DNA of 32,006 nucleotides from Bacilli bacterium (GTDB lineage: Bacteria; Bacillota_I; Bacilli_A; RF39; UBA660), in assembly GCA_017478105.1 (NCBI GenBank), contig JAFVEF010000016.1, forward strand, positions 1 to 32,006, given 5' to 3'. Of this stretch, positions 24,965-32,006 are shown piece by piece; the first letter of the stretch is position 1, and every line of letters begins with the position of its first letter. The notes under the pieces were generated by a model. That model saw only the letters and a program-made list of their open reading frames with translations. It ran no database searches and was not told where the DNA came from. Both the position numbers and the translations under genes were made by a program.

Positions 24965-26911
24965 TTACATAGATTTCATTTCAAATAGAATATCTCTTAA
25001 TTCCATAGCTCTTTCAAAGTCTAAATTCTTGGCTGCTTCTTTCATTTCTTGTTCTATTAGAGACATATTTTTCATGATTTCTTTCTTAGTTAATTTCTTT
25101 GATTTATTATTATCTTCACTAGTGTTACTAATAACCTCTCTTATTTCTTTTATTATTGTTTTTGGAACAATATTGTGTTCTTTATTATATTCTTCCTGTA
25201 TCTTTCTTCTTCTTGTTGTTTCATCAATAGCTTCTTTCATAGAATCAGTTATTTTATCAGCGTACATTATTACATGTCCATTAGCATTTCTGGCACATCT
25301 ACCCATTGTTTGAATAAGACTTCGATTACTTCTTAAGAATCCTTCTTTATCTGCATCTAAAATGGCAATTAATGATACTTCTGGTATATCTAATCCTTCA
25401 CGGAGTAGATTTATTCCTACTAAGACATCATATTTTCTTGTTCTAACATCATGAATTATTTGCATTCTTTCTAGTGTTTTTACTTCACTATGAAGATAGG
25501 CTACTTTAATATCTAATTCTTTTAGATAATTTGTTAATTCTTCAGCCATTCTGATTGTTAAAGTAGTGATTAGAACTCTTTCATTATTTTCGATTCTATT
25601 ATTAATTTCTCCTACTAAATCTTCAATTTGTCCTTCTGTTTTTCTTACTTCTATAGTTGGATCTAATAATCCAGTAGGCCTTATTATTTGTTCAACGTAT
25701 TTGCCTTTAGTATGTTCTAATTCTAAATCTCCTGGTGTTGCGGAAACATATATTACTTGATTAATCTTTTTTTCAAACTCATCATATTTTAATGGCCTAT
25801 TATCTAGGGCACTTGGTAATCTAAATCCATATTCAACTAAATTCATTTTTCTGGCCCTATCACCATTATACATTCCTCTAACTTGTGGAAGTGTTACATG
25901 TGATTCATCAACTACTAATAAATAATCATCTGGGAAGAAATCCATTAGTGTTGTAGGAGTTTCTCCTTTTTTTCTTCCGGCCATTGGAGCTGAATAATTC
26001 TCTATTCCTGAACAGAAACCTGTTTCTTCTAACATTTCAATATCATAATTAGTTCTTTGTTCAAGTCTTTCTGCTGCTAGTAATTTATTTTCTTTTCTTA
26101 GTTCTTCTAGTCTGTCTTTTAATTCTTCTCTTATTCTTTCAATAGCTTGTTTTAATTTTTCATCTCCGACTACAAAGTGACTTGCTGGAAAAATACTAAC
26201 GTTTTTAAGATTATTTGTAATAACTCCTGTTAATGTATCGATTTCTGAAATTCTGTCTATTTCATCACCAAAGAATTCTATTCTATAGCCTGTTGATTTT
26301 TGGGATGCAGGAATAATTTCTAGGGTATCTCCTCTAACTCTAAATGTTCCTCTTTTAAAATCTAAATCATTTCTTTCGTATAACATTTCTACTAATTTTG
26401 TTAATACTTGATTTCTTTCAATTTTTTCTCCAACTGTTAAAGTTAGCATCTTATTTTTGTATTCTTCTACTTCTCCAATACCATAGATACACGATACACT
26501 GGATACTACAATAACATCTCGTCTTGAAATAAGTGCTGATGTTGCGGCATGTCTTAACTCATCTATTTCATCATTTATTGATGAATCTTTTTCAATGTAG
26601 GTATCAGTTGAAGGTACATAGGCTTCTGGTTGATAATAGTCGTAATAAGATACAAAATACTCTACCCTATTTTCAGGAAACAATTCTTTTAACTCACTAT
26701 AAAGTTGACCTGCAAGTGTTTTATTATGTGCTAAAACAAGAGTGGGTTTATTTATTTCTTGAATAACATTGGCGATTGTAAAAGTTTTTCCTGTTCCTGT
26801 TGCACCTAAAAGTACTTGTTCTTTTTTTCCTTCTTTTAAACCGTCTACTAGTTGTTTTATTGCTTGTGGTTGGTCTCCACTAGGCTTGTAATTTGAAATT
26901 AAGTTAAACAT
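24965..26911 (-). CDS. uvrB: Excinuclease ABC subunit B
   Basis: DNA helicase-like damage verifier of nucleotide excision repair that recruits UvrC. It is 648 aa, normal length. Walker [11 protein letters not shown] lies near residue 38; the beta-hairpin [27 protein letters not shown] at about 90-116 is diagnostic; helicase motifs include [11 protein letters not shown] and QTMGRCARN. The C-terminal UVR domain that binds UvrC is present ([18 protein letters not shown]). It is first in a unit with the unknown and radical SAM genes and separate from uvrA. Confidence 0.98.
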   Translation of the reverse strand: MFNLISNYKPSGDQPQAIKQLVDGLKEGKKEQVLLGATGTGKTFTIANVIQEINKPTLVLAHNKTLAGQLYSELKELFPENRVEYFVSYYDYYQPEAYVPSTDTYIEKDSSINDEIDELRHAATSALISRRDVIVVSSVSCIYGIGEVEEYKNKMLTLTVGEKIERNQVLTKLVEMLYERNDLDFKRGTFRVRGDTLEIIPASQKSTGYRIEFFGDEIDRISEIDTLTGVITNNLKNVSIFPASHFVVGDEKLKQAIERIREELKDRLEELRKENKLLAAERLEQRTNYDIEMLEETGFCSGIENYSAPMAGRKKGETPTTLMDFFPDDYLLVVDESHVTLPQVRGMYNGDRARKMNLVEYGFRLPSALDNRPLKYDEFEKKINQVIYVSATPGDLELEHTKGKYVEQIIRPTGLLDPTIEVRKTEGQIEDLVGEINNRIENNERVLITTLTIRMAEELTNYLKELDIKVAYLHSEVKTLERMQIIHDVRTRKYDVLVGINLLREGLDIPEVSLIAILDADKEGFLRSNRSLIQTMGRCARNANGHVIMYADKITDSMKEAIDETTRRRKIQEEYNKEHNIVPKTIIKEIREVISNTSEDNNKSKKLTKKEIMKNMSLIEQEMKEAAKNLDFERAMELRDILFEMKSM

Positions 26912-26953
26912 ATATGAGCTCCTTTATACATTAAACAACAACTTTATTTTAAC

Positions 26954-26959
26954 ATTATA
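26954..26959 (-). promoter_or_regulatory. Possible -10 box for uvrB
   Basis: A TATAAT on the minus strand (26959-26954), 42 bp before the uvrB ATG, is the best -10 in the 159-bp gap. No good -35 is visible at 16-18 nt, so this is tentative. Confidence 0.35.
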
Positions 26960-26992
26960 TTATTATTTAGACAACTTTTTGTTTTTTATAAT

Positions 26993-27024
26993 AAAAATGC
27001 AATAGCATTTAAACTATTGCATTT
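26993..27024 (-). terminator. Terminator of the secreted-protein gene
   Basis: AAATGCAATAG (27024-27014) pairs with CTATTGCATTT (27005-26995) around an 8-nt loop, followed by T-rich sequence. It lies about 47 bp after the stop at 27071. Confidence 0.8.
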
Positions 27025-27070
27025 ATTGGTTAAGATTGCAATTTGTCAGTAATTCATATGAATTTCCGAA

Positions 27071-27793
27071 TTATACGGTAATATCAACGCCAGCCATACC
27101 ATCAAACACACCTGCAGCAGTTCCATAGAAATCAAATACATGTCCGTATCCACCGAACGAAATATTATAATTCTTGGCGATTGCTTGAGTAATTGGTGTA
27201 ACTGAATGTTGGTAACTACCATAGATTGTTCCACTACCTACTGTAGAGAAGCCTAAACTTACTATTATGTTGCTTCCTGAGTCAGGTAACTTAACAGTGC
27301 TTCCTATACCATTTCCTGGTATTTTTAAGTCACTAAAGTATGATGTACCTGAACTGCTGCTTACATATGAATGGCTATAAGAATAATATGATGGTCCACT
27401 AAAATAAGCACCAATATCATCGTAGCTTCTGTTATTTGGACTTGAAAACCATGTTGCTACTATATTTATATAGCAAGTAGATGAACAAGCTGCAGATATT
27501 TGTACAGATTTATGTGATGTTCCATGATATGGTGATTTTGATGATCCGCCATTTGACTTTTTAATGATTATTCTTCTATTCATCAAATCCATATCGACGA
27601 ATTCTTTATAATCTTTTTTAGTCATTATTGCAGGATAGCCATCCCAGTAAAAAGCAGTTAAAAATTTATACTCTTTTTCGTTTAATTCTACACCATTAGC
27701 GTTAGTGTAATAAACTTCTTCTTCAGCATAAACATTAAAACCAAATCCTAGAACTGCAACACATAATAGTAATCCAAACAATGCTTTTTTCAT
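27071..27793 (-). CDS. Secreted protein of unknown function
   Basis: A 240-aa exported protein. A clear Sec signal covers residues 1-23 (KK, then a Leu/Val-rich core, cleavage after VYA). C11 inside the core does not form a lipobox. The mature part begins EEEVYYTNANGVELNEKEY, a segment with paired YT and DY motifs (MTKKDYKEF). A SACSSTCYI pair could form a disulfide. Then comes a Ser/Tyr/Gly-rich beta-looking region (about 125-165) and a glycine-rich end. No enzymatic motif is recognised. The AAAGGAGGT ribosome site is strong. It lies just downstream of a membrane-anchored XRE regulator on the same strand, with a terminator between them. Confidence 0.8.
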   Translation of the reverse strand: MKKALFGLLLCVAVLGFGFNVYAEEEVYYTNANGVELNEKEYKFLTAFYWDGYPAIMTKKDYKEFVDMDLMNRRIIIKKSNGGSSKSPYHGTSHKSVQISAACSSTCYINIVATWFSSPNNRSYDDIGAYFSGPSYYSYSHSYVSSSSGTSYFSDLKIPGNGIGSTVKLPDSGSNIIVSLGFSTVGSGTIYGSYQHSVTPITQAIAKNYNISFGGYGHVFDFYGTAAGVFDGMAGVDITV

Positions 27794-27836
27794 TTTTTAC
27801 CTCCTTTCATTTTCAATTCTAGATATTATTTCAAAA

Positions 27837-27860
27837 TAAAAAAAGAACTTGTTAAGTTCT
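27837..27860 (-). terminator. Terminator of the XRE-TM regulator gene
   Basis: AGAACTT (27860-27854) pairs with AAGTTCT (27850-27844) with a 3-nt loop, followed by a T-run. It lies immediately after the stop at 27864. Confidence 0.8.
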
Positions 27861-27863
27861 CCC

Positions 27864-28898
27864 TTAATTTAGTATATATTTTTCTATATCATATTTAATG
27901 GTTTTTTTGCATTTTTCTTTGTTTGTAATCTTTATACACCCATACTGATTTGTATTTAAATTATAATCCCAAATTAGTTCATTATTTTTTAAAAATGTTA
28001 ATTCTTTATTATTTTCTAGGTAATCAATTGCAATTACAATGTCATTTTCATTTATTTCAATTCTGTAATAATGTCCTCTGTTTTCTCCTTTTTCCATTAT
28101 TATTGAAGTGATTTTATTTATATTTAGCCCCATTTTCGTTTGCTTTTCTAATTCTCCTATTTCTTTATAATTATTAAATAGTAAAAAATTATTTATAAAA
28201 TCTCTTTTTATTATAAGTTTTATATCTTCTTCTTTATCATTATAATTTATTTTTAAGTATATATTATTTAATATATTTGAAGAGAAAATTTCATTATATC
28301 CATATAAATCTCTTAGAGTTATTTTATCTAAATCTTTGTCTTCAGCTATTAAGATTTCTTTTTTATTATCCTTATAATAAAGTTTTAAATTTGTAACATT
28401 AATTTTATCTTTGTCATACTCCAATTCTCCTAATCTTAAGTAACTTTTTTGTTTTGTCAGAATTAGTAAACCATCTTTTAAAGTAAACTCTTGCTTATCA
28501 TAATTAAGTGTATATATTTTTATAGAATTATATGAATTTATAAAGTAATATATAAAGAAAAGTAATATTAGTATAATTATGAATATAATCGAATACATAA
28601 ATTTCATTTTATTTTTATATATTTTTTTATTACTTTCATCAATTATATTTAAGGCTCTTTTTTCTAATTCTTCTATTGATGGTTTTTCTATTTTTTTACC
28701 AAGTAATAATTCATTAATGGTTACATCAAATATTTCACTTAATCTTAATAGTGTACTAGAATCTGGAATAGTTTCATTTCTTTCCCATTTGGATATTGCT
28801 TGTCTACTGATTGGAATCATATCAGCTAATTGATTTTGACTTAAATTTTTACCTTTTCTTAATTCTTTTATAAATTTTCCAGTTAAATTTTCATTCAT
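27864..28898 (-). CDS. Membrane-anchored XRE-family regulator
   Basis: A 344-aa protein with a cytoplasmic Cro/C1-type HTH (about 8-66: KGKNLSQNQLADMIPISRQA then ISKWERNETIPDS), a linker, one membrane helix (about 100-121, Ile/Leu-rich) and a 220-residue outer part of no recognised domain, rich in Lys, Asn and Asp. This layout suggests a one-component sensor that binds DNA from the membrane. The outer part has two Cys (CIKITNKEKC) near the end. It has a TATAAT promoter and sits upstream of the secreted-protein gene, a possible target. Function beyond DNA binding is inference. Confidence 0.85.
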   Translation of the reverse strand: MNENLTGKFIKELRKGKNLSQNQLADMIPISRQAISKWERNETIPDSSTLLRLSEIFDVTINELLLGKKIEKPSIEELEKRALNIIDESNKKIYKNKMKFMYSIIFIIILILLFFIYYFINSYNSIKIYTLNYDKQEFTLKDGLLILTKQKSYLRLGELEYDKDKINVTNLKLYYKDNKKEILIAEDKDLDKITLRDLYGYNEIFSSNILNNIYLKINYNDKEEDIKLIIKRDFINNFLLFNNYKEIGELEKQTKMGLNINKITSIIMEKGENRGHYYRIEINENDIVIAIDYLENNKELTFLKNNELIWDYNLNTNQYGCIKITNKEKCKKTIKYDIEKYILN

Positions 28899-28913
28899 AA
28901 TACTACCTCTAGT

Positions 28914-28954
28914 TATCTCTTTAATTATAAATAATCTGTATGTTATTTGAGATA
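28914..28954 (-). promoter_or_regulatory. XRE-TM gene promoter flanked by an inverted repeat
   Basis: A -10 TATAAT is at 28929-28924 (minus strand) with a poor -35 at 17 nt. TATCTC (28914-28919) and GAGATA (28949-28954) form a 6-bp inverted repeat that brackets the promoter. This could be an operator for autoregulation, but the repeat is short. Confidence 0.4.
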
Positions 28955-28968
28955 GACTTGTGGTTTAC

Positions 28969-28997
28969 AAAAAAAGAATGGTTTTTAAACCATTCTT
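28969..28997 (-). terminator. Terminator of the ftsE-ftsX-peptidase operon
   Basis: AAGAATGGTT (28997-28988) pairs with AACCATTCTT (28983-28974) across a 4-nt loop, followed by seven T (28975-28969). It overlaps the stop codon of the peptidase gene. Confidence 0.9.
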
Positions 28998-30207
28998 ATC
29001 TATTATTCCAACTAGATGGTATATTAATATAATTTGCAGGATTAACTACACTTCTTTCATAAGCACCATATGTTGCACAACCACCTTTTTTCCAGTGACA
29101 TGTTGCGATTTCTAAATGAAGATGGTTTCCTGTTGAACAACCACTTGTACCCATGTATCCAATAATAGTATCTCTTGAAACAACTGATCCAACACTTATA
29201 TTTCCATAACTACTTAGGTGGACATATGATGAATATAGGTATCCACCATTATAATTATGTTTAACAACTACTATTTTAGCATTTCCATTACATGAGAATC
29301 CCATATTACTACACCAATATTCAGAAGTACAGCTATCGGTATATATAGCATGAACTACACCTGGTGCGATTGGGTGTATCGCAATAAATTTATTTGAACT
29401 ACTAAAATCATAACCTAAGTGTCCTGGATATTTTCCTCTTACGACATATCCATTATCCATTGGTCTTGAAAAGAATCCTACACTTGGTAATGATGATGAT
29501 GAAGATGCTTGTGAAATACGATATTCACATTGTTGAACATCTTCTGTTGCTCCACAACCTAATTTTTTATAGTAATTTACACTATCTCTAGCTGAGTTTA
29601 TTTGATCTTGAATTGATGGCATTGCCTCTTTAATACTATTAGATTCAATTTCTATTTTAGCTTTTTCTGCTTTTAGATTTTGTTCTAATACTTTTAATTC
29701 TTCTTGCTTTTGAGTTAATTCAGCTTGTTTTGCTTGATTTGTTTTAATTAGTTGCTCTAATTCTTTCATTATTTTGTCATTATATTCAGTTAATTGTTCA
29801 ACTATTGATAGTCTATAGACCATATCTGTTATATCTTCTGCTCCAAAAGCATATTCTAAGTAAGCATTCTCGCCATTTGATATTTGATAATAAGAAATAA
29901 TGTTCTTACTTTCTTCACTTTTAATTTTTATTTCTTCTTCACTTTTTTCTATTTCTTCTTGAAGTCTAGCAATTTCTTCTTGAGCTTTAGTTATTTCAGC
30001 CTGAGTTGCGGCAATTTTACTTTTTATTTCTGCAACTTCGGCATCATTTTTAGCAAGAGAAGCTCTTTTTTCTTCTAATTCTTGTGTATATTTATTAACT
30101 TCTGCTTCAAATTCTTTAATTGTTTTTGCTTTAGTATCAATTGGTAGTGCAATTAAAGATACTAGAGCAATTATTATTGAAAGAGAAATAATTATTTTAT
30201 TTTTCAT
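28996..30207 (-). CDS. Coiled-coil M23 murein hydrolase, FtsEX-linked (EnvC-like layout)
   Basis: A 403-aa exported protein. A signal peptide covers 1-27 (cleavage near DTKA). Two long Glu/Lys/Gln coiled coils (about 28-100 and 140-210) resemble the FtsX-binding parts of EnvC, PcsB and CwlO. A C-terminal LytM/M23 domain follows (about 245-395). Zinc and catalytic residues are intact: H263 and D267 (HLGYD), H330, H362 and H364 (NHLHLE). This points to an active peptidoglycan endopeptidase, unlike the inactive LytM of E. coli EnvC. Extra Cys (293, 299, 306, 357, 370, 377) may form disulfides. Its ATG overlaps the ftsX stop by 1 bp. It acts outside the cell at the septum or wall. Confidence 0.9.
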   Translation of the reverse strand: MKNKIIISLSIIIALVSLIALPIDTKAKTIKEFEAEVNKYTQELEEKRASLAKNDAEVAEIKSKIAATQAEITKAQEEIARLQEEIEKSEEEIKIKSEESKNIISYYQISNGENAYLEYAFGAEDITDMVYRLSIVEQLTEYNDKIMKELEQLIKTNQAKQAELTQKQEELKVLEQNLKAEKAKIEIESNSIKEAMPSIQDQINSARDSVNYYKKLGCGATEDVQQCEYRISQASSSSSLPSVGFFSRPMDNGYVVRGKYPGHLGYDFSSSNKFIAIHPIAPGVVHAIYTDSCTSEYWCSNMGFSCNGNAKIVVVKHNYNGGYLYSSYVHLSSYGNISVGSVVSRDTIIGYMGTSGCSTGNHLHLEIATCHWKKGGCATYGAYERSVVNPANYINIPSSWNNR

Positions 30208-31106
30208 TATATTTTTAGGTATTTTTTAACGGCACTAGCACTACCTACCATACCTACTATAATACCTATTCCTAAAACCATTAAAGAAACTGTATATATA
30301 AATGGTTCTGGTTGTATTAGTTCAATTAGTTTTGAATATAAATGGCCATCAAAATGCTTGTAAAAAGCTAGGTAACCATATGTTGTGATTATTATTGGAA
30401 CTATTGATCCTAATAATCCAAGTATCATTCCTTCAATGATAAATGGTGTTTTAATTGTAAAGTTACTTGCTCCTACTAAACGCATTATACTTATTTCTCT
30501 TCTTCTTGCTGAAATTGTTAATTTTATTGTATTAACTATTAAGAAAACAGTTACTAAGACAAGAGCTATTACGATTCCATAAGTTACTTTTTCAACTGAA
30601 GAAAAAGCACTTACCATTTTATCTACCATTCCTTCTCCATATCTTACTACGGATACTTTATCTACTCTTTCGATTTTATTTGCCGTTTTTTTGATTTCTT
30701 CAATATCTTTTACTTTTACTTGGAATGTATCTTTTAATGGACTTTCTTCATCTGACCAATTTTTTAATACTGTATTAAACACTTCTGATTCTTCTTGCAT
30801 TTGTTCTTTAATATCTTGTTTTGACTGAAAAGAATACTTTTCAATATTTTTTATTGACTTAAGCTCTTTTTCTACTTCTTTTACATCTTCTTCCGTTGCT
30901 TCATTATCTAAGAATACAACTATTGTCATATCCTTTTCTATTTGTTTTGTAAAATTTTGAACGTTATATGAAGCAATTATAGCAATTGCTACTATAATTA
31001 GTGTAATTGTAATACATGAAATAGAGGCCAATGATAGAGAAAAGTTTCTTATTACGCTTTTAACAGCGTCTCTGACGCTTCTTCCTAACATTCTAAATAG
31101 CTTCAT
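30207..31106 (-). CDS. ftsX: Cell-division permease-like protein FtsX
   Basis: The membrane part of FtsEX, which passes ATP-driven conformational change to a wall hydrolase outside. I place the start at the ATG 31106-31104 (299 aa, MKLFRMLGRSVRDAV), preceded by AAAGGA at a good distance; a TTG 33 bp further up is less likely. There is one N-terminal membrane segment (about 25-50), an outer domain of about 120 residues with a VVFLDNEAT-type start, then three C-terminal segments. RRREISIMRLVGAS is the FtsX family motif. It overlaps ftsE by 14 bp and the peptidase by 1 bp. Confidence 0.94.
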   Translation of the reverse strand: MKLFRMLGRSVRDAVKSVIRNFSLSLASISCITITLIIVAIAIIASYNVQNFTKQIEKDMTIVVFLDNEATEEDVKEVEKELKSIKNIEKYSFQSKQDIKEQMQEESEVFNTVLKNWSDEESPLKDTFQVKVKDIEEIKKTANKIERVDKVSVVRYGEGMVDKMVSAFSSVEKVTYGIVIALVLVTVFLIVNTIKLTISARRREISIMRLVGASNFTIKTPFIIEGMILGLLGSIVPIIITTYGYLAFYKHFDGHLYSKLIELIQPEPFIYTVSLMVLGIGIIVGMVGSASAVKKYLKI

Positions 31107-31791
31107 TTGAATATGTTCCTTTCTGTTTAAATTTAACAAGATGTCCTTCTTTTAGTGTAATAACTTGTTTTTTCATTTTATTAACTATCTCTTTATCATG
31201 TGTTGCCATTATAATTGTTGTTCCACGCATCTTGTTAATGTCCTCTAGTACTCGCATTATTTCCATACTTTTTTCTGGATCTAAGTTACCAGTAGGCTCA
31301 TCACATAATAATAATTTTGGGTCATTTACAATTGCTCTAGCAATAGCTACTCTTTGTTGTTCTCCACCAGATAGTTTATCAGGATATTCATGAACTTTAT
31401 TTTTTAAGCCAACATCTTCTAATGCTTTTAATACTTTAGTTCTAATGATGTCCTTTTTTTCACCAATACATTCAAGAGCAAAGGCAACATTTTCATAAAC
31501 AGTTAATTTTGGTAAAAGACGATAATCTTGGAATACAATTCCTAATTTTCTTCTTAACTTATATACTTTCTTATTTTTTAATTTTGCAACATCTAATCCA
31601 CCTACAAGGACCTGTCCTTTAGTTGGTTTTTCTTCTCTATATAGCATTTTTATTAATGTACTTTTTCCACTTCCAGATCCTCCTATTACAAATACAAAAG
31701 ATCCTTTTTCAATAGCTAAGTTTAAATCATAGATGGCAGTTACTCCATTTTTATATTTTTTTTCAACATTTCTTAATCTAATTAGGTCCAT
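31093..31791 (-). CDS. ftsE: Cell-division ATP-binding protein FtsE
   Basis: A 232-aa ABC ATPase of the FtsEX complex. Walker A is GGSGSGKST, Q-loop FQDYRLLP, signature LSGGEQQRVA, Walker B LLLCDEPTGN and H-loop ATHD. The DYRLLP stretch is typical of FtsE. The C-terminus is slightly longer than usual. It is the first gene of ftsE-ftsX-peptidase, with an AGGTGG ribosome site and a promoter at 31819-31824. Confidence 0.96.
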   Translation of the reverse strand: MDLIRLRNVEKKYKNGVTAIYDLNLAIEKGSFVFVIGGSGSGKSTLIKMLYREEKPTKGQVLVGGLDVAKLKNKKVYKLRRKLGIVFQDYRLLPKLTVYENVAFALECIGEKKDIIRTKVLKALEDVGLKNKVHEYPDKLSGGEQQRVAIARAIVNDPKLLLCDEPTGNLDPEKSMEIMRVLEDINKMRGTTIIMATHDKEIVNKMKKQVITLKEGHLVKFKQKGTYSNEAI

Positions 31792-31818
31792 CTATCTTAT
31801 CACCACCTTAGTTAATTC

Positions 31819-31839
31819 ATTATAACATATATTTCGACA
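31819..31839 (-). promoter_or_regulatory. ftsE promoter with candidate 0A box
   Basis: Minus-strand -10 TATAAT is at 31824-31819. The -35 region at 17 nt is only a T-run, weak for sigma-A. A TGTCGAA heptamer (31839-31833) lies 8 nt upstream of the -10, about where Spo0A binds in some activated Bacillus promoters. That a Spo0A protein regulates it is inference. Confidence 0.45.
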
Positions 31840-31872
31840 TTAAAAAAGATATATGAAGTAAAATCATGAAGT

Positions 31873-31980
31873 TTGTCAAGACATCGTGACCCCATAATAT
31901 AAATTTATTAATTTTCTATGAATATAGAAATTATTTGTTTGATAACAATTAAGGACAAGTTTGCCTTAATTGTTTTAATA
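31873..31980 (+). ncRNA. Possible plus-strand small RNA or attenuator (tentative)
   Basis: The last 215 bp have no gene. On the plus strand a -35-like TTGTCA (31873-31878) and, 16 nt on, a weak TAATAT -10 (31895-31900) precede two hairpins. The first pairs CTAT with ATAG near 31916-31926. The second is a perfect 11-bp stem, AACAATTAAGG (31944-31954) with CCTTAATTGTT (31964-31974), followed by TTTAATA. It could instead be a terminator for a minus-strand gene to the right, but no U-run follows on that strand. Confidence 0.3.
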
Positions 31981-32006
31981 TTGTAATTTCGTTAAAATAG
32001 TCAATG

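Noticed and set aside
24894-25313. 139-codon plus-strand open frame opposite uvrB
   Set aside because: Very hydrophobic translation antisense to uvrB with no ribosome site; a typical mirror of Lys/Glu/Asn-rich coding sequence.
27046-27234. Overlapping minus-strand frame at the end of the secreted-protein gene
   Set aside because: Lies within the signal-peptide protein's frame on the same strand, no ribosome site, no recognisable sequence.
31107-31139. Upstream TTG start of ftsX adding 11 residues
   Set aside because: The ATG at 31106 has AAAGGA at proper distance and begins the conserved MKLFRMLGRSV; the longer form would place that ribosome site inside the gene.

Overview
The window is a stretch of chromosome from a very AT-rich (roughly 28-30 % GC by eye), Gram-positive-type bacterium of the Bacillota. 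Pointers are a Bacillus-type S10 ribosomal cluster, Spo0A, WhiA/YvcK, a CofD-like protein next to Lgt, FtsEX with a coiled-coil murein hydrolase, and strong AGGAGG ribosome sites. TGA is used as a genuine stop in several ATGA overlaps, so the Mycoplasma code (TGA = Trp) does not apply. The lineage cannot be fixed from sequence alone; a small-genome gut Bacilli/Erysipelotrichia-like or Clostridia-like organism would fit. Almost everything lies on the minus strand; only two small regulator genes are on the plus strand. No tRNA, rRNA, IS element, prophage or CRISPR array was recognised.

Layout from the left, with minus-strand operons read right to left. (1) 1-4446: S10 operon rpsJ-rplC-rplD-rplW-rplB-rpsS-rplV-rpsC-rplP(partial), with a consensus promoter and a GC-rich, apparently structured leader. 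(2) 4472-5753: dinB, with a consensus promoter overlapped by a LexA-like box. (3) 5836-7460: a small XRE regulator (+) convergent with an AAA_14/DUF4143 ATPase (-), sharing one bidirectional terminator. (4) 7463-8319: spo0A, with its own promoter and a candidate 0A box. (5) 8321-14070: gapA, then pgk and a tightly coupled run of GNAT-like protein, UPF0104 flippase, GT4 diacylglycerol glucosyltransferase-like protein and tpiA. (6) 14063-15480: two zinc-ribbon membrane proteins (TM2; PASTA+Ltp) and a divergent small RHH-like gene. (7) 15714-17410: TGS-domain nucleoside kinase. (8) 17462-23455: uvrA-yvlD-lgt-yvcK-whiA. (9) 23438-26959: uvrB, an unrecognised protein and a radical SAM/SPASM enzyme. 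(10) 26993-28954: a secreted protein of unknown function and a membrane-anchored XRE regulator. (11) 28969-31839: ftsE-ftsX-M23 peptidase. (12) 31860-32006: non-coding, with hairpins and a possible plus-strand small transcript.

Most of the window is housekeeping: translation, glycolysis, excision repair, lipoprotein maturation, cell-wall control and division. The least explained parts are the uvrB-linked radical SAM pair, the Zn-ribbon/PASTA/Ltp protein, the secreted protein beside the XRE-TM regulator, the lipid cassette between pgk and tpiA, the S10 leader RNA, and the two Spo0A-box-like sites in front of spo0A and ftsE.
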